Below the pieces are notes generated by a model. That model did no database searches. It was given only the letters and a program-made list of their open reading frames with translations, and had not been told where the DNA came from. This document shows positions 54,421 through 64,000 of a stretch of DNA of 64,000 nucleotides, piece after piece. Source of the DNA: Ciona intestinalis. Taxonomy: Eukaryota; Chordata; Ascidiacea; Phlebobranchia; Cionidae. Every line of letters begins with the position of its first letter. The first letter of the stretch is position 1. Location: positions 2,683,649 to 2,747,648 of the forward strand of contig NC_020177.2 in assembly GCF_000224145.3 (NCBI RefSeq), written 5' to 3'. A program made the translations under genes and the position numbers.

Positions 54421-55334
54421 GTATGGAAAAGACCGTAGGCGAAAAGCGTGTCTATACACCTGCCCCAAATTTAATTTTAAAAAATCACCGGCTCCGAGGC
54501 CTTTTGTTTACCATCTGCTTGATTAATAGGTGTATAATATACTTCCGAGATCATAAATTGGTTATGATGCGCACAGTTTCCGCGCTTCTTGTTTATATTT
54601 CAGTTTGAATGAGCGAAACCTAATTGTAAATATCCTTATCACGCTATAGCGTTGTCGGCAGTTCCGCAAACGAACGGACACGGAAAATTAAGAACCCAGA
54701 AGTCCGCTATATTTAAGCTAATCTAAACGAAAAACAATAGTCATATCATCAATTTCAATTACCATCATATTGCGGCCTGTTGTTTCTAACTGTAAGATGA
54801 ATAGACGCATATGAAGCTTTCTTAATCATGTTTTTATTATAGAGAGGATATGATTGCTGCCATCCTTCCAGTCCCGACTTAATGCCAGCTTGGTATAATT
54901 AATCATTGACCGCGCTCAACACGGAACTTATATTTCAGCCGGATGTCTGGTGTTTATTCTTTGGCACTAAAAACGTATAAATAGTGGTGCTACTACCTCC
55001 GAAATCGTACAAAAAGATCGAAAGAGATCTTTCTGTAGATCGAAAGAGATCGAAAGAAGATTTTTTCTGTAGATCGATCTTCTTTTTGAAGATTAAAAAG
55101 GATCTTTTTGTATTCTACATTGATAAAAGTCTACACAGATAAAGGGGTTGTCGGCAATTTAATGTCGCTGAGGTTCTACGGGAAGGCACGCCATGAAACC
55201 TGGAATTTGGGGCAAATTGGCTCATTACCCTAGAGTCTAAGTAGACGTGTGTAACCATATATGTCGGCAATGCGGTACTAATATTATATTACATTTATTA
55301 TGTTTAGTATTTTTCACGTTCAAATATTCCGGAA
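54421..55334. other. Upstream region of the collectin gene
   Basis: No gene is recognised. 55008-55110 is a short cluster of GATCGAAAGAGATC-type repeats with AAAAAGATC at one end and GATCTTTTT at the other, so it can fold back. No firm TATA box is seen. Confidence 0.5.
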
Positions 55335-56548
55335 ATGTCTTCATTTAAAGTGTGCGTCGTTCTCTTTATCGGTTTGTGTGCAGTTGTACACGCTAGAGCC
55401 CAAACTTACCTGACGTGCTCAGATAGTGCACCGCCGCTTAAGGGCGATCGAGGGCCACCTGGGCCTGCGGGACCACCTGGCGCAAAAGGTCCAAAAGGAG
55501 ACACTGGCGTCACAGTAGACTTAGAGATAAGGATGCAAGACTTCGAGACACGTTTGGCAAAGCTTGAGGGTAAATATCAAAACTTTTTTGATAAAATTTA
55601 AACTTTTTTTAAATTTTGTTAAAACATATTTTTGTTAATAAAAAACTTTTTATCAAAATTAAAATATGCCATGACGATAGGTTAAATCAAAAATAATCAC
55701 TATATGATTATTTTACAGGCCAAACATGCCAAGGCACGAAAGGTTAGTATTTACTTTACTTTTATTTTACTCTCAAATTAGCTTTAGTTGACGCGTGTAT
55801 ACTGCAACTGTAACAACGGTCTATGGGAGTCTTCAGGATACGGTTATATAATTTTTTGAATGTTCTTAGTTTACTACCAAATGGGACGAGAAAATAGAAT
55901 GAAAATGTATCCCATCTTTCCCCACACTACTGTACTAAAATTTTATTGAGAATTTAAAGTGTTTTATATTATTTTTAGTTATTAATGGAAAAACATGGTA
56001 CGGGCCAGGAAACGGTTATTTCTACCTCGTTATTGCCAAAGATATGCGTTACAAGCAAGCGAAAGCAGAGTGCGGGAAATTTCAAGCCACCCTTGCGGTA
56101 CATGCACCCAGGAACCAAGGTGTTATGAAGTACGTGCATATACCTTGTTTTAATAGGTTGCCATAAACCTATTATGCTGTTTAATTTTCTGAGTATTGGT
56201 TTAATCTTGATTACTTATAACACATACCCTATGCTCCTTGCTATACAGGCAAATATATATATATATTACGACATTTATATCAATCTTTGCAGAGTTCTTC
56301 GCAAACAGATAACGGCTATTACAGAAGAGGATTACTGGATCGGTCTCACCGATATAAAAGGAGAGGGGAATTTCGTCTGGGAGGACGGCACACCATTAAA
56401 GGACAGTGAGGCCAACTGGTATAAAGGAGAACCAAACAATATTAGAGGCGAAGACTGTGTAGGCAGCAACTTTAGAGATACTTCACAGTGGAACGACTAC
56501 CCATGCTCCCTCCGCAAATTATACGCACTCTGCGAACGTCAAGGCTAA
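55335..56548 (+). CDS. Collectin (mannose-binding lectin-like)
   Basis: Four exons: 55335-55569, 55719-55742, 55979-56129 and 56293-56548, total 666 nt, 221 residues, a typical collectin length. A signal peptide covers residues 1-22. Cys28 lies before a stalk of seven Gly-X-Y triplets (residues 37-57). A short heptad-like neck (LEIRMQDFETRLAKLEG) should trimerise. The C-type lectin domain begins YGPGNGYFYLV and has the calcium and sugar site residues EPN (in KGEPNN) and WND (in QWNDYPC). EPN predicts mannose or GlcNAc binding, in contrast to the galactose-type QPD. Likely a soluble pattern-recognition protein able to recruit MASP-type proteases; the stalk is short compared with vertebrate MBL. 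All borders are GT/AG. A partial MITE sits in intron 2. Confidence 0.93.
55797..55935. mobile_element. Partial MITE in collectin intron 2
   Basis: The right two thirds of a GGGTGGGG-family element, ending TCCCATCTTTCCCCAC, 43 bp before exon 3. Confidence 0.75.
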
Positions 56549-56662
56549 AAAACGAGCGTAGAAACGTAGATGGCCATCATACCAACGTATAACTGACCAT
56601 TGGATCGAATCTGAACACCTCGAACTTTTAAACATTTTATAACGTTGTATTTGGTTAACTCT

Positions 56663-56668
56663 AATAAA
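56663..56668 (+). promoter_or_regulatory. Candidate polyadenylation signal of the collectin gene
   Basis: AATAAA, 115 bases after the stop codon. Confidence 0.5.
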
Positions 56669-56974
56669 ATATTCAAGAAACAGAATGGTATGAATTTTAG
56701 GCTAGAAATGCTTACTGAGTCGGTTTAATTTTGAGGGACGTTTATAGAGAAATACAAAACCGAAATACTAAAACGAAAAGAACGACTCGTAAAACTTATA
56801 TCTCTCTTCCTAGAATCTATAAACGGAAATTATATTAGACCGTTGTTTTTGATTGGGTATTGCGCTTTTGGATTAGGGATGTTTTGGATACATTTAAGTA
56901 GTGGGGTGGAATATAGTTAAATATCCTATTTCATTTGGGTATAGTAATTGTCTGGGACCTGGGATTTGGGCAAC

Positions 56975-57073
56975 ATGTGGCTCATTAGACTGCTCGTGTT
57001 CGTCGTTATTGCGACCAGTGTGACTCCGTCCAGAACCAAGCCTGTGCCACAACTTTTTGGAAAAAATGATATA
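56975..57073 (+). CDS. Possible first exon of a small secreted protein
   Basis: From the ATG the exon encodes a clear signal-peptide-like start, MWLIRLLVFVVIATSV, then TPSRTKPVPQLFGKNDI. The GTGAGT that would serve as splice donor belongs to the inserted MITE. A good acceptor with a pyrimidine tract lies at 57732, but every frame after it closes within about 17 codons. Thus either a very short peptide or a decayed gene. I do not recognise the family. Confidence 0.35.
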
Positions 57074-57265
57074 GTGAGTGGGGGAAAATGGGACACATTT
57101 TCATTCTATTTTCTCGTACCATTTGGTAGTAAACAAAGAACATTCAAAGAATTATAAAACTGTATCTTCACAACTTCCATAGACCGTTGTTAATTGTTTA
57201 TAACACGATTAGGATATTTGGATATTATAGGCTAAAGGTGTCCCATCCTACCCCACAGTACTATA
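57070..57265. mobile_element. MITE abutting the possible exon
   Basis: GGGTGGGG family. Its first bases read TATAGTGAGTGGGGG in place of TATAGTAGGGTGGGG. Confidence 0.8.
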
Positions 57266-57732
57266 CTTAGTTATCCTTGTGTGACAGGAAAGCTAAAGTA
57301 CCCGCGCTTACTAGATGTGTTACTCTGTGGTTTTTTATCACTTTACGTGGCTGAACTATCCCGAGGCCATAACGTTATAAGTTTTTTCCCGAGGCCAGCA
57401 CATACGTCATATATTTATCTCTTCGAAAACAATAGCGAAGATATGTTATTTAAAGAATGAAAAAAAGGGAATCAAAAGCAAAACAACAGTTGTTTAAACA
57501 ACTGTTTAAAGCTTAACATTGTCAGTTAAAAGCGTGGCTGTTGCATACAAAGTTATACAAGTGGGTAACGGTAATGAGATGTGTGAAACAGAACACCTGT
57601 GCTATATTAAAATTCACTTATCGACTTCTAAACCTTCAAAAATATAACAACACGTTGTCTTAATTCATACACACCTTGTTTTAATTGTGTCCCTATCACT
57701 GTTTTTATTTCATCTTTTAACACTTTTTGCAG

Positions 57733-58142
57733 AGTCGGCAGACGTCGCTAAAGAGCCGTATAGCCGTCGTAGTGTAACCTGATACATGGCGTGAAAAAGA
57801 GACGACGGCTGCGAAAAAGTGTCTTGGTTTCATCATACGCATTCTTGTACAGCGCAGAACAACGGTACAGGTTCATTTCAGTTTCAGATTTTGAATTACT
57901 TGCGCGGCGTTTCTACGCTTACTGGAAAAATGCCGGGGTCTATAGAACTGGGTACGGGAAAGGGAAAAACGGTAGTCCCTCCCAGTAACTTGAAGCATGA
58001 AGCCGGAAATGGTGACATGAATTTAGCCGAAGAGAAACAACATTATGTAAAAGGTTGGTATCATGAATACAGTTTGGAGAGGTTAAGACGCAGCGCTAAC
58101 GCTTTTGCTGCTAAAGGATATTACAACTGGGTTCTACAATAA
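57733..58142 (+). other. Open frames of uncertain coding status
   Basis: The acceptor-like TTTTTGCAG ends at 57732. Downstream, one frame runs open to 58142 and ends RRSANAFAAKGYYNWVLQ; another runs to 57988 and contains LARRFYAYWKNAGVYRTGYGK. Both have dibasic sites, as neuropeptide precursors do, but neither has an upstream ATG in frame and they overlap each other. No family is recognised. Confidence 0.25.
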
Positions 58143-58145
58143 TAA

Positions 58146-58325
58146 CTTTATTTGTCTCTTCGATTACGGTAGCAAAGATTTAGAAATTTTAAACGAAAGG
58201 ACAGGGTACAACGACAAAATAACAGTTGTTAAAACACAGCACTTATAGTTAGGAATATATATACATTTATTTGGAAGAAAATAAGCGTGGTCGCTACACC
58301 TAGCAGACAAACGAGCCATTTATGT
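58146..58325. repeat. Dispersed repeat (copy of 46720-46915)
   Basis: The same ordered blocks as at 46720-46915. A weaker relative lies at 57405-57560. Confidence 0.6.
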
Positions 58326-58570
58326 TTAATTATTATGAAGTTAAACTTCTAATAGAACGTTTATTTTTGTGTCGAAATCATAAAGCTTATTGATTTATCG
58401 CGCGGTAATACATTTAATGTGTATTTATACATGTTTGATATAGGATTTAGAATGTAAATTTGCAATTCTGTAGTTAGAGAATTAGCGTTATATTCCCTAA
58501 AAATGTGATTGCCTTGCAGACGAATCTTAACCTAATAATTAATGAAGTCAGCCGCTGTATATATGCAAAA

Positions 58571-58764
58571 TATAGTAGAATGGGGGAAGATGGGACACCT
58601 TTAACACATAATATCCAAATAGCCTGATCGTGTTTTAAACAATTAACAACGGTCTATGGGAGTCGTGAAGATACGGTTTTATAATTCATTGAATATTTTT
58701 TGTTTACTACCAAAAAGAGAAAACTAAACGAAAAGGTCTCTCACCTTTCCCCACCCTACTATAT
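58571..58764. mobile_element. MITE upstream of first visible SOBP exon
   Basis: A GGGTGGGG-family copy ending 33 bp before the acceptor of exon 58798-58931. Confidence 0.85.
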
Positions 58765-58797
58765 TATACATTTTTGGAACGCTATTTTTTCATGCAG

Positions 58798-61700
58798 AGC
58801 GGTGTAGGTCCGAAGAAGCCAACAATAGTAACTCGGAGAAAAGATCTTGTTCGTCAACCCCAGAAACAGAAGTCCGAAACCAGTTGCTCAAATCAGTGAA
58901 ACAGGAACAGCCTGAAGAAAGCGAAATGAAGGTACATATGACGTAAATTTTCTGTATCTCTCAATATTTCACAGTATTTTGTTTTGGCGCAATTGGTACA
59001 AAACGGTATATAGTAGGGTGGGGAAAATGAGACACACTTTCATTATATTTTCGTCCTATTTGGTAATAAGCAAAGAACATTCATAGAATTATAAAACCGT
59101 ATCCTCACGACTCCCATAGAGCGTTATTATTTGTTTAAAACACGATCAAAACGATATTTGGTCATTCTGTGCAAAAGTTGTCCCGTATTTCCCCAACCTA
59201 TACCATAACATTCGTATGAATTGGTTTCTGTTGGTTGCCAGTCGATATGTTGTTCAGTTCGCAGTTGGCGTATGTGGCGCTAAATTACAGTGTAAGCGGT
59301 TCCATGGTGTCGGATTCTAAGCGGCGTATATTCGCTCGGGAATTCGATAGTCACTCTAGTATTTCACATTTCCTTTCCATAAAGTTTGTGAATAGTCGTT
59401 TCGGCTTATAAACCTACACCGCCGAGCCAGCTGTCGATCAAAAAGCGTATAAGGCTGAAATTGAACCTTTAGACGTCCACATTAACTGCAGGATGCATCG
59501 TTTTCCACACAGTTCTGCTGCTAGAGCAAGAAACGCAAGTAATTTAATACGCAATCTCCAATAACGTGCTTCCTATATAGCTAAAAGCAATCTCAATACA
59601 CAGTTCGACAGCCTGGAAACGTACACCTGATAGGTTTAATTGCAGCCGGATTTCAAAACGTGTAGAATTTTACCACCCTGCTATACTTTTTACATTTTGT
59701 TGCTGTGTGGTTTTTACACACCATATAGTAGGGTGGGGGAAGATAGGACACCTTTTCTTTCTATTTTTTCGTCTTTTTTGGTAGTAAACAAAGAACAATA
59801 AAAGAATTATAAAACCGCATGCTCACGACTCCCGTAACCCGTTGTTAATTGTTTAAAATGCGATCACGATATTTGGATATTTTGTGCTAAAAGTGTCCCA
59901 TCTTACCTCACTCTATTATTATATAGGATTTATAATGTAAATTTACAAATTTGGAGTTAGAGAATTAAGCATACGAAAGGGAAGCATACGAAACTAGTCC
60001 TACATCGCTTTTATTAAACGCATGAAGAAAATCAATTCTCTATAAAAGAGCATAAAAAACAACGCATTTTGCGGCTGCAAATTACACCTTATTTTTCCCG
60101 CAGAGTTTCGCTCAAAACACAATGAATGAATTGCTGGGTCTTTACGGCTACGATCGGCTTGCAGAAAACGATTTAGGACGATACCGTTTACAGGCTGGTA
60201 TAAGTTCACAAAGAAATCGTTATAGCGCAGATTCTTCCAGTGACGTTTCCCCACAACCAAGTGATCGAGAGGACAAATGTAAGGATTCAATTAAATATTA
60301 ATAATTATATACTGTAGGGATGTGCCGAGCCCGAGCTCAAAAGCTTGATCGCCTCCCTTTTTTGGCTGGAAGTTGAACTGAACGCCGAGCCCACATGCTA
60401 TTGCTATAATGTGCCACGCGAGAGGGAAAAGTACTACAAATGAAATAAGTGAATCAACTAAAGTATAACGAGACTAGTCAGCATGGCTTTTTCGTTAAAT
60501 AATTTTCGTTCGTAAATTTGGTCTCTGGATAGTATAACGTATAGAACAGCAGCGAATGTGCCCTTATCGGATAACAGCCCGTATCAAATTACAGCCGGTT
60601 TCGAATTACCGCTAGTCTCGAATTACACGAGTGCCCAGTGTCTCCGTATCTGATTTTTGGTGAAAAGCAAATAAAAACTGCTGCATCATTTACAAATAAT
60701 TTTTGATTATTTTTTATATGAATTTTACATCTTGCAACACTGGAAATGCCGAAACCACTGGTCTCTTTAATCTTAGCCAGCGCTCTGCGAGTTGGAGCTT
60801 TTACAACTTCGGCACATCCCTATTATATAGTACTGTGGGGCAAGATGGGATATACCGTTAGAACCCTAATCTCACATTTTCTGATCGTGTTTAGAACAAT
60901 TACCAACGCTCTTTAAGAGACGCGCCGCTGGTTGTATAATCCTGTAAATATTCTTTGTTTACTACCAAATTGGACGAGAAAATAGAATGAAAAGGTGTCC
61001 CATCTTCACCCACCCTACTATATTATATTTATGCATTTACTTATACGTTTATCTATATCTACAGCTCGGCCTTCAGTTTTAAATCTGAAAACACATACAG
61101 CGTCCCCCCCACCACGCTCCACGAGAGAGTCAGCTTTCTCATCGTCTAAAAGAGCAAAAGTTTTTGAAACTGGAATATCGCTTCCCCGTAACGTGGGTGA
61201 CCGCTCACATTCTGGACGCAAGCCCCTAAACACGCCACCGCACCCCAAAATCTCCCTCGCCTCCCCAATTCGAGGTAAGACACATTTTTGAGGGTTGACG
61301 TACCTATAGGGTCGGGCTTTAAAAGCACTATTTTCTATTGAATTGATTTTGTCTATGAAATCCAATATAATGCGTCAGATTTACAAACAATGGTTGACTG
61401 TACTTCGGGGTAGGGCTTTCTAAACATAGACACTTTTCTAATGATTTGATTTTCTCTATGAAATCCAGTATAAGGCGTCAGATTTAAAAATAGATTACGA
61501 AACATAGGAGCGCCCGTTTTCCTACTGAACCGTAGTTAATGTACGTAACGTCAAGTAGTTCCTCAGCAGTGTCGAATTACTTCTATTTTGACCTTTTCCT
61601 ACTTTACGTCTGTTTGAATTTCCGCAACTATTCCATTCGAGTGACTGTTGTCACATAGCGCGTCCACTTTAGTCGTTACACCTCCGTACACCTGAGCTTG

Positions 61701-64000
61701 AAACGTCTGAAATCCAAGACCGTTCTGTGTGGTTTATGCTTCGGTTATAAAGCTTTGGTTCAATATCCGTTTGGGTCCATATATATACGCTCAATACTTT
61801 GTGCCGTAAAAATGTTGTATTTTTGTTACTATGAAAACAAGCTTCGCCTTCTCTATATAGTCGGTTGAGTAACCATACCGTCAGCAAATAAAACAGTTTT
61901 ACGCGTCCTATTTAGTACTAAAAAAGAATATTTACAGAATTATATAACCGTACACTTGCGACTCTAAAATATCGTTGGTAATTGTTCAAAACACGATCAG
62001 GAAATATGGGGTTTAGGTGCTAACGGTATCCCATCTTACCACACAGTACTATATAACGTATGAGACGGTATATACAGCAGTCAATAGTTCAATATTTTGT
62101 ATCCTTCCTCACGGTCAACAGCAGTTGTACCAAAACCACTAAACACAGCTGTTGTGTGGCGTCATGGTTTAGAATTTCGACCCAGAATCCGTTTGCCGAT
62201 AACCCATACGTTCAGGCAGTAAAACGTATAGTGGCTGAAGTAACAGACACTTAGAACTTGACACGCAAGCATATACGGCCTCTCAAGCTGGGTGGTGCTT
62301 GAATATATGATATTGTACTGCTGCGGGTATTTAAGAAAGGGATATACCGTTAGCAACTAAATTCCTTAGTTTCACATCGTGTTTTGAACAATTAACAACG
62401 CTTTTTTAGAGTCGCAGGAATATGGTTATAATTCTCTACATATTCTTTATTAATTTACAACCAAATAGGACAAGAGGGGAGAATGAAAACACGTCTGGAG
62501 TTCTGTTTCATATACCTATATAAGTAATTTACGAGTTATCACATACGTAACTTAGTCGGTTCATATTTTTTCGGAATTTTTCCTCTTTTTTTGAAAATTT
62601 CCTTTTACAATTAAGAGAAATAATATACAAAAACAAGCTATGGATAAACAAGCTATGGTCACGATTTTTACTTTATCATTCAAGAATACTCTTATTTAAA
62701 CAATGGGGTATATAGCGAAACCATTTTAAAATGAGACAAATTGGTCAATTTCCAGCCTTCATAAATGACAAGGTACCGGAGACGAGTCGGCTATCGCTCG
62801 GTTGCTATTTCTTTTGAATGAATATGAATTGGTTACCGATTTCACGTTCCAATTGTAATCGTTCACCCACGTTATATTACGGATGACACTCAAGCCGCAA
62901 AAATCGGTCTGCATTTGACTTTGTTTCTGATATAACGTCGGTTACGTACTTGGGCAAGTTTTACTTCCAGCTGTGAGGTTCGAACCCACAACATTCGATA
63001 TACTCGTGGTATGTAACGGCTTGAAATACACACCTTTCCGGCAATGGACCAACATAGGCTTAAATTCCGTGGTCGGACACCTCACCAATGTAGAATAGAA
63101 TGGGTATACGGCTTTTTGGATTTGGTATGAAATATTTTATATGGGGTAACAGAACATACTTATAGAGTGATTCAAAGCCCGTGTGGATTGAAAAAATGTA
63201 AATTGCATAAAAACTTACACGGCGTAAAACTTGTTATTTGTTTGAATACCAACTATAGCCCTTTCCCACACCTTAACATGTATATGCTCCACTAGGCCAA
63301 CTGTACATTGTAATCCCATATGCCGCTGCTGGCAAACAGGTTGTCAGGTGTCCAGTTTCGTCCCCGGTACAATACGACGATCTACACCACGGTAATGCAG
63401 CTACCAGAGCTGCAGCCTAGTCCCGTGAAATCGGGACGCTGAAACCCGATATCAGACCACTCGACTTTAATCTACGCGTTTGTGTTTTTCGGGTATTTGT
63501 TGCACGCAGCCGCCTTTGTTCGGCAAAAATTCGCGATCAGATCACCTTGCACCCGCGAGAACGCCAGAGAGACAACAGTCGGGTACTGTTACGTAACAGT
63601 AAACGCGGTGTCAGGTTACAGAGCTTGTCACGGCAACGCTTGAGTTTAGTTCATCTTTGGAATCTTATAGTTTACTGCTGATGCAACCTTTGGCTTCTAC
63701 GAGTATCTTTACATCTGTACTAAAGCAAAAACAACAACAAACAGAGTTTTCCCTTGTTTCCTGCATTAATTTGTGGCACAGACTGCAAACTGTACACTTT
63801 AAATAGTAAAATTTACCACTACTTTTTACCTCTGCGAAACTTCGCAAAACTGAACTAGAAAAATCAGTAAAAATCATAAAAATGATAAACTATAATGACG
63901 TAACATGCAGGGTATGACGAAGAAGTCACGTGCTCGTGGTGCCGAAAACAGGGTCGGTCATTATTTACGCTTCAAGAGAACGACGGAACGAAAAGTTTCT
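58798..64000 (+). CDS. SOBP: SOBP (sine oculis-binding protein), 5' part
   Basis: Four exons are visible: 58798-58931, 60104-60278, 61065-61274 and 63911 to the window edge. Phases agree. The key match is VKQEQPEE.SEMKSFAQNTMNELLGLYGYDRL across exons 1-2, against the vertebrate SOBP start VKREINEE.MKNFAENTMNELLGWYGYD. The last exon gives VTCSWCRKQGRSLFTLQEN.GTKSF, the first half of the FCS-type zinc finger (CAWCQK...KSFC in vertebrates). Exon 3 is serine/proline-rich and basic (SSSKRAKVF). SOBP is a nuclear protein that binds SIX-family homeodomain factors and matters in ear and eye development in vertebrates. The first visible exon opens in phase 1, so at least one coding exon with the start codon lies upstream and was not found. 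The rest lies beyond the right edge. Confidence 0.85.
59009..59203. mobile_element. MITE in SOBP intron
   Basis: GGGTGGGG family. The right end has decayed to GTCCCGTATTTCCCCAACC. Confidence 0.8.
59724..59924. mobile_element. MITE in SOBP intron
   Basis: GGGTGGGG family, both ends recognisable. Confidence 0.85.
60317..60820. mobile_element. hAT-like non-autonomous element in SOBP intron
   Basis: The left end TAGGGATGTGCCGAGC and the right end CTTCGGCACATCCCTA are inverted repeats of about 15 bp. The flanks share TTATATA. About 500 bp, without a transposase frame. The terminus style matches the fragment at 1718-1813. Confidence 0.65.
60826..61024. mobile_element. MITE (second subfamily) next to SOBP exon 3
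   Basis: Starts TATAGTACTGTGGGGCAAGA immediately after the hAT-like element. The right end lies 40 bp before exon 61065. Confidence 0.8.
61275..63910. other. Large SOBP intron
   Basis: No further exon is recognised. It holds two decayed second-subfamily MITE copies (61890-62053 and 62337-62491) and two stretches with weak tRNA-like boxes (near 62960-63010 and 63400-63470). Confidence 0.55.

Noticed and set aside
54309-54608. 99-codon open frame in front of the collectin gene
   Set aside because: It begins inside a MITE, has no recognisable features and no splice partners.
62960-63010. GGTTCGAACC box on the minus strand near 62980, tRNA-like
   Set aside because: It has a B-box-like string only. 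Cloverleaf pairing is not evident. At most another tRNA-derived repeat.
63400-63470. GTCCCG...CGGGAC hairpin with tRNA-like surroundings
   Set aside because: A single short stem. No convincing A and B boxes at the right spacing.

Overview
The window is AT-rich, intron-rich animal DNA that looks like a tunicate, most likely Ciona. Evidence: short exons with GT/AG borders, metazoan genes (REV3L, OXA1L, SOBP, cathepsin L, a ficolin and a collectin), and very many short non-autonomous elements whose ends read TATAGTAGGGTGGGG, together with a tRNA-derived SINE, both of the kind I know from Ciona. Four runs of exactly 50 N are scaffold gaps of unknown size.

Layout. 1-3.1 kb: copies of an unrecognised, decayed gene-like repeat, apparently two haplotypes placed in series. 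4.17-6.82 kb (-): a five-exon ficolin-like gene (signal peptide, collagen stalk, fibrinogen domain). 6.8-10.5 kb: MITEs and a 9-bp microsatellite duplicated around a gap. 10.57-10.68 kb (-): a U6 snRNA gene. 12.03-12.72 kb (+): the last two exons of a broken cathepsin L. 13.5-17.3 kb: an inverted copy of the window-start repeat and a 62-bp tandem repeat with CCAAT boxes. 17.5-20.5 kb and 22.9-27.6 kb (-): two intact seven-exon cathepsin L genes in tandem. 29.5-48.5 kb (-): REV3L, the catalytic subunit of DNA polymerase zeta, in at least 18 exons. 49.1-52.8 kb (+): OXA1L, the mitochondrial inner-membrane insertase, head to head with REV3L. 53-55 kb: MITE and SINE graveyard. 55.3-56.5 kb (+): a four-exon mannose-type collectin. 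57-58.1 kb: weak secreted-peptide-like exons. 58.8 kb to the right edge (+): the 5' half of SOBP, a zinc-finger nuclear protein, running off the window.

How they fit together. The ficolin and the collectin are both soluble pattern-recognition molecules of the lectin complement pathway type; they are 48 kb apart and not adjacent. The cathepsins are a local tandem family with a decayed third member. REV3L and OXA1L share a 650-bp intergenic stretch that is probably a bidirectional promoter. Draft-assembly effects are prominent: a duplicated ficolin exon, duplicated repeats on both sides of gaps, two one-base-type frame breaks in REV3L, and a missing block of REV3L N-terminal exons that should lie in the 47.4 kb gap. 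I saw no viral or LTR element and no CRISPR array.
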